A DNA stretch of 64,000 bases from Thalassia testudinum (Eukaryota > Streptophyta > Magnoliopsida > Alismatales > Hydrocharitaceae): assembly GCA_037157565.1 (NCBI GenBank), contig JAZHRO010000039.1, positions 39,556,001-39,620,000 on the forward strand, in the 5' to 3' direction. The notes beneath the pieces are model-generated. The model saw nothing but the letters and a program-made list of their open reading frames with translations, was not told the origin of the DNA and ran no database searches. Numbering within the stretch: position 1 is the first letter of the stretch; each line of letters opens with the position of its first letter. A program made the translations under genes and the position numbers. Positions 35,401 to 44,400 of the stretch are shown piece after piece.

Positions 35401-38400
35401 AATTAAATGCTAAAAATAAGACTTAGACTTTGACTCTAGTTTTGAGAAAAGTAGCTTAAGGAAAAGATAATGCAAGGTTTTACCTGGCGTTTAAGACCAT
35501 CCCAATAGAAAAGAAGTGAGGCCCAAGAATTTTCGGCCAGCTCAAGGGCCTTCCGACTTCCATAATTGGTATACCTGCCACAGTTACGCACCTTAGGATA
35601 TAAACAATCTAGACTTCTGCATAAAACAAACTGTAGGATGTCAAAGTGCACAATTACTAAAGGCCAATATTGCATAAACATGTGCTCCTCTAATACTAGT
35701 AATAATTGCACACGACACAATCCACTAACCAAACAAAACCACGTTCATCAACTGCTTTCAGCAAGACCATACGTGAAGAGCTGCAAAAGAAACGGAATCA
35801 ATATAAACAGTAGTAAAGAGGTTTTGGCTAGTTTTTCCTTTAATTGAAAGTCTACAGCAAAGTTGGATTCTACTTTAGTGACAAATCAGAAAAACAAATC
35901 AATTCTAGACGAAACTTCCAGTTCCAACAGAGATGAGAATTGCCTCAGCATTAATCTGGTGACTTTTGTGAAACAACAGTTACTGTGCTTTTTTAAGTTC
36001 ATCCAAATCAATATCCACTATTCTAGTTCAAAAGCTATATCATAAAAATTTTGACATATGTAAGAAATTGCATAACATATTTCCTCATGATACAGCCACT
36101 TCAACATAAAAAATTGCTTGATACATCCATCACTATAGGAGTGGCTATAGTGGTCATTCTCCCTCCCGTTTGTTTTTCCTATATGATTATCACATCCACT
36201 TCTACTCAGGAAATGTTATACAGACCATCTTCCAAGTGCAATGGAGATCGCCACTAGAACACCCCTCCATGTCAAGGTAGGCTTCTTCCCTCTCACTTAT
36301 GCTTGCCTTAATTTCATCACATCCTTATGTGAAAAATAAAGGTCTTGCTGCCTCCTTTGCATGTAATTGTTTTCCACTCCATGCTGTTGACTCTTAGAGA
36401 AGTCATAGTTCCCCAATTGCCTAAAGTGAGATAGTTGATGCTCCAGAATGTTCCACCCTCACCTTTTCTCTTGAACTTCTGCCCAACTATCATTTAACGA
36501 CAAAAGTACAGTTTAAAAACATTTTAAGAAGACAATTAAAAATATATATAACTGTCAAAACGTGAATTTTCTGAATGATTGTCTTTTTGACGTATATATG
36601 ACAATTGAGATCCATAGGAACTAAGACAACAGGAAAAACCAAACAGAAGCAGCAAAGATCCTATAAAAATAACCCAAGATGATAATGACAACTATTCGAA
36701 AGGAAAAAGAGGGAAGGAAAAAACTCAACCTTTGGCATTTTCCACTTATACTAGAGTGAGTTTTTCTCCAAGCATGAAAATGAATAGACTAGAAGCTAAC
36801 ATGTGATAAAATAAGCAAGAGAACTGTTCTTTCTACATAAGCAGCTAAAACATACGGCTTTCCTTCCTTATTAGCAGTTGACAATGCCATGGCATTTGGT
36901 TCCCGCAGGCCAGCTGAAACTGCATCATCAAACCATTTGCGGAACTGTGGCATAAATACTAAATATGTGAGGGTACAAAGAAAGTTTGGCACTAGAATAT
37001 CATCAGCCTTTCCAGTTTATTTGGTATCAGTGTAATTAAAAGCAATTAAGGAAGATAAAAAACTCATTAGGTTAAGAAGTGACCTGCTCTATAGGGTCAG
37101 CCACCACATTCTCTTCAAGAAGCTCAGGGCAAACATAATTTTCTCTTAGAGAAGAAATGTCTAATGAGGGAGGCTTCCCTATCCTAACACACATTGATGT
37201 TCCAGGGTATGGTGGAATATTTAAGCCATACTTATCAATAATTGATGGTGGAACAAATCTGCCACCTAGAAAATGATGGGGACCAGAAAATTTTTTAGCA
37301 CAAAGCTTTGGAGCAGTAAGTGAGACCTGTATAAAATCACAACTGCCATCAAAATAAAAACTGAAAACTACAAGCAGCATGCATGAAACATGAGATGCAG
37401 AAGAAATTCTCAGGTACTAACAAGCATCTGGGGCTTGATTCCATTCCCACTCATATCTCCCTCTTCAACATGCCACCCTGAGGGAATATCAACAGAAATG
37501 ATTGCTGGAGGCTTCTCGCAACTCCCATTATCAATGTGCAAAGAAATCAGTCTTTGGATAATGTTGTCAAACGGCGGCCTTGGACTACCTACATTTAGTC
37601 AAGCTAAATCATCACTAATTTTAGCAAATGTTAATACAAAACCAAATAGGCCAAGAACCTTTGTACTGGTACAATCCATAATGAAATGTGATCATGGAAT
37701 AGAAAATCAGAAGTTTGAAAGTCATGACCATCTTCCATAATTCTAAAGAAAAGGGAGAGCATAATTTACTGCATCAGAATATCAATGTTGACCTCAAAAA
37801 GATTTCTTTCCTAGGCAACAACATCTTCGAGCACACTAGGCCAATCAAAGCAATTTTCTCTCATTGAGATGGGGCATAAGCCTTAAGGTGGTTGGGTCAT
37901 AAGCCTCGTGTTTCTATTGAAAACTTACAAAACTAAGTAAAAGTACAGAAATAATGTGCCTTTCTAGGAGAAAATATGTAAAATAGTTTATCCGATGCCA
38001 TATCATTCACCGTAAAGCTAAATGATAAGAGATGAGGTCCGGTTCTTCCATCTCTAAAGTAAATAAGTAGAATAAATTGGACAAAAATATCAAAGCATCA
38101 CAGTAGAACATTTCAGTATACGTGGAAACTCCTCTCACAAGAAGGGGAGAAAACCGCCAGAGAGTCCTAACGGGCGAATATTTCCACTATTCTTCTCCAA
38201 GAAACAATCACTTGTACAAAATCCCTTAGATAGGCTTCCACACACCTTACAAAAATCACGCCCACTATGTTAGACTAAACCAATCACACATATCCTCCAA
38301 CACCCCCCCCCCCTCAAGGTAACCATGGAGTGCATTAAACATGAAATGCTCAATAACGCATCCCAAACCCAACCACTCGCTCAGATGATGACGAGATGCT

Positions 38401-41400
38401 CCACTAGTCATGCTGATAAGGACAACAATCGAAGGTACAAGTACTAGAGAATCATTATAGTTGAGTTAAAAAACATTACTCTAGATTCTACACAAGTCAT
38501 GTCTAGACATAACTCCAATCACAAGCTCAATGTTCTCCACGATACTGCATTCATCTTGAGCATCACAACTAATCTCTAACACGTAGAGATCCACATCGTA
38601 GGAGGACATGGAATCTTCACAAGTTCAAACAGATAGAACAAATGGCTTGACAACAAAGTCATCCACCCTCCAACTTGAACCAAATAATTAGAGTGGAGGC
38701 AAACTTATAGATAACACACCCGGGGGCGTCCCTAAATTCTCCCATAACATGGAAGAGAAACCATCATCTTTTTTTTTCAATCAACCAACTTTTGCCATTT
38801 TTCCTTCTTTTTCTTTTTCTCAACAGCTTTCCCTTTTTTTAAACAACTTTTTCTTTTCACTCTTTTTCCCCTTATTTTTTATTTTATCTTGTCAACAAAA
38901 AAATTCACCCAACTAAAATCACGTTGGAGTCTGATGACCCAAACACACATGCTAACTTTCTCGCACCCTTTTTTTTCCTTTTTCTTTCTTTTCTTTTCTT
39001 TTTATCATAACTCTCAACTAAACCAACCAAAAGTATAAGAAAAACTTGAAGGATAAAGATGAAACATACCCCATATTCCTTCCTAATGCGGAACCGAATC
39101 TACAAGTACATCACCTAAGTCAAAAGTAGTCAATCAAAATCAATCTTAATTTGATTTCTGCCCAACGTCATGATCTTGTGCATGATTTTTGGGCATCACC
39201 GCAAGATCTCCATCGAAGATGCATGTTCATCATCTTCTTCTCTGTCATCCTCACACAAGATCTTGGTGCAAAATCATAACCCCCATTGGATCTTATGGGG
39301 GCTTTTTCTTCTCCACCATAGCAAATCATGCGCAAGCTGCACCAAATCAACACTACTAGTAGAATCTGAACTATTGTGGTGTCGAAAGGCCAACAGAATC
39401 CAAACTTGATTGGTGCAGATTCATACAGTTGGGAATAATAATTCACCCTTTAAGTTGGTTTTTTTTTTAGAGAGAGAGAGAGAAGGACAACTACCGACAC
39501 TTAGTAACCATCCAGAATATTATATAATCATAAAAATTGTAACGAACTTACAAATTGTTCAGCCAAATCTCAGAGCGAAAACATGCCTCCCTTACAACAT
39601 TTTCAACCCAAGCCCTTTCCCTTCTAAAAATTGAGTCATTATATTGCAACCAAATTGACCACAACGCTACCACAACCTTCACCCATCTTGCCATATCCAC
39701 ATGCTCCAAAGAGTGGAAAGAATCCCACCAAGCTGCAAAGGAAGACGTATTAACCCATTGTATATCACATCTCGCCCAGACTTCCATAGATAAGTTGCAT
39801 TGAAAGAACAAGTGCTCAAGATCTTCTGTTGCAAACCTACAGAAGATGCACCCCAAATCCTCATCACCAATCCATTTAGATCGAAAAGCTTTCGTCACTA
39901 ACTTTTCTCTCCTAAACAACCACGAGAAGATTTTTGCCTTTAAAGGAACTGGTAACCTCCAAACCAAAGAACAGTCCTCCCAAACCACGGGTGTCAGCCC
40001 CATCTCTTATGTCAGTTTCTTATAAGCCTTAGTCACAAAGAAAACACCATCCATCTAGTTGAAACCACCCAAATGCTCTTCGCTAATAGCCATTGAAGTT
40101 CATGTTGAAAATAATGATCCACCACTCAACAAAAAACACCACCACTCAATCAATTAAAAACACCACCGTTGAATCTCAATGGAAGCACCATCTTTGAATT
40201 TAAAGCACGGTGAAGGGACCATTGTAGGATGCTTAGGGTAACAAATTCAACAAAATCAATGAAAGCATCACTATACCAATTTGAAGATAATTGCACCACT
40301 TCTAATCTAGATGCACAAGTGTGAAAGATAACACAATGAAGATCACACAACTGTTGATCTATTAATCCACGAATCTAAAGCACCACGATGAAGCAAAAAT
40401 CATGGGATAAAATTGAAGCGATCTACTACAAGGGAGGAAGACTACATCAACCCAATTGTACAACATCGAGGAAGATCTGGAAGGCCACTCGTGGGAGAGC
40501 CTCAACCAATAGGGAAGCTCTCAATCTCATGGAACAAGTTTAGACACCCTCAACATGCACCTCGAGCACGGAAGACGTAAAAAACAACAAAGAATAGGAT
40601 CAAATCTGCTCTAAAATCATGTAGAAATAACTAGGCAAAATAAATCAAACAAAAATATCAAAGCATTGCAATGAAACATTTTGGTTTACATGGAAACCCC
40701 TCTCACAAAAGAGGAGAGAAAACAATAGGGGAGCCCTAATGAGCAGATATTTTCACTATTCATCTCCAAGAAACAATTAGGGGAACAAGAGCTCTTATAT
40801 AGGCTTCCACACACCTCGCAAAAATCACACCCACTATGTTGGACTAAACCAACCACACATCCTCCATCAGTAACAAAATGAGCAAGCAAAGTAAAGATAG
40901 ATTAAATATAAAGATGAAATCCATAAAAAATGTTACCAATAGAGACAACAGCCCCTTAAAAAGAAAAGACACGATAAGACGAAATTAGAGCCTTCCCAAA
41001 AAATCAAAAGAAGTTAGAGCGTCTACAAAGTATACAGCTCAGACAATCTATCATCCACAATCAAAGTATAGTTCAATCAACCAACCAATCAAGATGAATG
41101 AACTATTTTGGTATTGAAGATTTCATAACAATATAGGTGACAATGACTCCTCAATGACTCGAACACTGAAGGGGTTTGCAATAGATTGGAGAGACTCAAA
41201 GAGATGCATTATCGATGATTGTGCAAGGAAGAGCCAATGTTCATAATCCATTCAAAACCATAAGAACTAATAGAAATAATGTGATTATCTGTAGGGCTTA
41301 TCACTAAGACAACCACAAAATGAGATACTTTTCTAGTGTTCCACATTGATTGAAGGCAAAGTTTGGATTCTCCTCTCTTGAAATGGTATTCTGTAAGGAA

Positions 41401-44400
41401 GAAGGGGGTGCTTGCAATGGCAGATAACCCCTAAAGTTGTCGGAGATCTCTTTAACTTTGGCCACAACTACACAACTTGGAGTCAAGAAGTAAAGAAATA
41501 ATCAGCCATGATAGGTCTTCGAACATCAAGATTGATGAAGATATGGGCATAATGAACTAGTAGTCCTCCAATCATAGCCATTGGAAACCTAGCAATGCTA
41601 GCAAGACCTTACTGGAGATCGATTAGCACTATGGCACCATTTATGGTGTTTGAAAGGATGATAAGAACAGGCCATGGCTACATAGGTCAACATTGATGGC
41701 AACGTGAGGATTGGGAGCTCAGTGGTGGTGGGGGATGATGAGGGGATGGTGACACTACAAGGCCACGGGGAAGCATGGCAGCTAAGCTTGTACCGATGCT
41801 AATCATGGCGTAGTGGTGTTTTCCCATTGATGAAACAAGAGAGAATAGAAAAAAGAATAGAAGAAAAGCGAAAAAACAATGAAGAAAAAAATTCTTAATT
41901 GGTATCAAACATGAAAAGCCAAGTTTCACCTTGCTCTGATACCATGTTAAGGGAGGAATTGATATTTTTTTATTATTGGGGTGCACCCTTATTTATATAT
42001 TAAAGAGGAGCCCCAAATAGAAATAATGCATAAGGAAATAAATATCAAAACTTCAGTAGGACAAGCATTGGAGAAGGGGAGAATAATCTCTTCAACATGT
42101 CTTTTTTCTATGTATTCATGGTGAAGCAAGCCTCATTAATGCTTTTTCACTTTGGGCTTGCTTACCCAATTTCCTAAAGAATCGCTAGAAAGAATAGGCA
42201 GGCAGTGGATTTTAGGATTGGCTTTCAGTTACATCCATGCAAACTTGAAATCATCCCCCCTTCCTCCAATCCTCACTAACAATCCCTCATGAATTTGGTA
42301 CGCACCTTTTTCTTTCAAGATAAACCCACACCAGCCCATTCATTTCAAATCCAATTTAAGATTTTCTTGGGAGGTATCGAGAATAAATGGGGATGTCAGA
42401 ATATTGCCAGGCTTCCCTTCAACTACTCTAGAGTCAATTCTTGAACTCAAACTTCCCATTGAACGGCTAAGTGCATAAAGATAGTAGTCGACATCATAAG
42501 TTGACTACCTCAAGTGAAGCTGGACTTTGATTCCTATTCCAAAAATTATGGAATATCAAGCCAACTGTGAGTCACCTCCATGTTCTCGAAGTTGTTTGTT
42601 ACATATCCAACTGAAACATCTGATAATATTGGTCATGCTAGGCAGTGTCAAATCCTTGCTTTCAAAGTTCTCAAAGTGCTAAATATCCTCTAGTATGAGG
42701 ATAATGACATTCACTCTTGCTCTCTCTTCGACATTAGATAAAAGTACTTAATAAATCATCAATATCATAATCAGATAAACCAGTCCAAATTGACCTACTA
42801 ATAGGATGCCTAAATCAACTACAAAATTGATCTCTCACAAGTGAATCAAATTAGGTTGAGATCACCAACAGCCACCCAAGGGCCCTTCACCAAGGTGGCT
42901 TGAAGCTTTCATATCTTAATGCTTGTATTTCATTTATCTGAAGCTATTGAAGCAAGATCCACTTTTTGGGGAATAATCAGATCTTTGGCAATAACCATTG
43001 AAGGTGTAATATACATGCATTCATTTCTAGGAAGTGCAACACTTCTAAGTTTTGGTCTAATATTTTATCTTGAATTCCCCTTCATCTAGGCTAAAAGAGG
43101 TAGTTCATCTCTTTTCTTATCTTGTGGCAAGATTGTTGCCTTGGTGGATCTCTTTATCATTTCATCAACGTCTGGAACCTTCGATTACAAATTGACTTGG
43201 CCTACTTTTGACTCAAACTTAAGGATGATTTGGAGAGCAACAACACTAGGAGCAATGGTCTTTATTCATATATTTTCAAAAACTATTTACCAAAGCAACA
43301 AAACAAAGATTTGACACTATAATTTTTTTTTTTAAAGGGAAAGGATAGTTATCCAAATGATAACCACCACGAAAAATTATATCAAAAAATATGAAGGCGC
43401 ACGGCCATATTACAAATTAGAACTCCACAATTTAACCAAAGAGGAAACAGACTCCACAAAATTATCCACATAGGGCCGCTGCACCCTGAAGATGACAACA
43501 TTCCTCCCCAACTAAATGCTCCAAAAAACTACCGAAGGCTTCGCCCTTTCCTTCTTTAACCGAAAGACATTCTGCCCCACATTGCTGCCCCTACTCCTGA
43601 AGGATCTCTAGAACTCATCAAAAGTGGAGAATTTCCACCACCTTGTATCAAGACAGCTCCAAATCTAGGTAGCAAAAGGGCACCTAAAAAACAAGTACTC
43701 AACATCTTCATCCACCCCAAGACAGAGGGGGCACTCTTTCTCCACCTCAGGTGCCCACCTAGCCCTCCACATTCTTGTCATAAGTCTGCATCTCCTGAGC
43801 AACCAAATAAAAATCTTCACCTTTAGGGGGTAGCTGGTCAACCAGATCTAATTGCAATCTCTAATCAGATCTAAGCCCATCAATAGACCTCCATTTCCCA
43901 GCCTTCCATGTGCATCCCTTACTGTAAAATTACCTTCATCCCAAGAGAAAGCATCAATGCCACCCTCCAGTTGAAAGCCCTCCAACTCACATAGCAAAGT
44001 CTGAAACTCCGGTATCCTCAGGTATGAGAGGTTCCCCGCAAAAGTAGGCCACCAGCAGCCAACCCAAATGCCAGCCACCTAGGCTCCTCTGTTCATAGTC
44101 ATCGCAAAGAGTCTAGGGAACCGCTTGTGCAATCTCCCCTTACCAGTCCAATCATCCTGCAAGAATCTAAACACATCACCCGAACAAAGAATTGGGACAA
44201 AAAAACTCTACACTCTAGGCACCACCAAGGATAAACCACTTAGGAAGTGCGAAGCACCCCTCGAGGGGGGAGGAAGTCCCAATGCATTGGGCTAGCATAG
44301 CACGATTGGAGGACCTTCCCCACAAGGCCCTCTCTGTTCTCAATCAACCTACCAATCAACTTTGTCAAGCAGCCATCATTCATCCTTCCTAGATGCTTAA

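Larger units (their letters stand above)
2469..35483 (-). other. Giant PDX3 intron 9 (33,015 bp)
   Basis: The intron is bounded by a GTAAAA donor at 35483 and a CTAG acceptor at 2469, and it separates two exons that join exactly in phase. It contains the four-level nest (2918-17132), LINE-2, a short-period repeat element, copia C, LINE-3, and LTR fragments at 32933-33087 and 33818-35240. Stretches where I see no element: 2469-2912, 17138-17460, 23040-24040, 25050-26250, 28330-29700, 32500-32930 and 35240-35483. Confidence 0.85.
38053..40869 (-). mobile_element. Non-autonomous LTR element E (LARD-like), carrying a LINE
   Basis: Two 250-bp direct repeats (38053-38302 and 40620-40869) act as LTRs. 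On the minus strand the right copy ends TTTCTACA next to TGATTTTAGAGC, a primer-binding-site variant (40608-40619). The left copy starts TGTTGGAGG after a G-rich purine tract (38303-38317). The interior codes for no gag or pol, only LINE-5. The flanks (CCATC, GTAAC) are not a duplication, so the outer ends may be eroded. Confidence 0.7.

Noticed and set aside
39428..40105. Possible 20-bp target duplication of LINE-5 (GTTGGGAATAATAATTCACC against GTTGAAAATAATGATCCACC)
   Set aside because: Four mismatches, and 11 bases separate the left copy from the poly(T); not convincing enough to set the ends.
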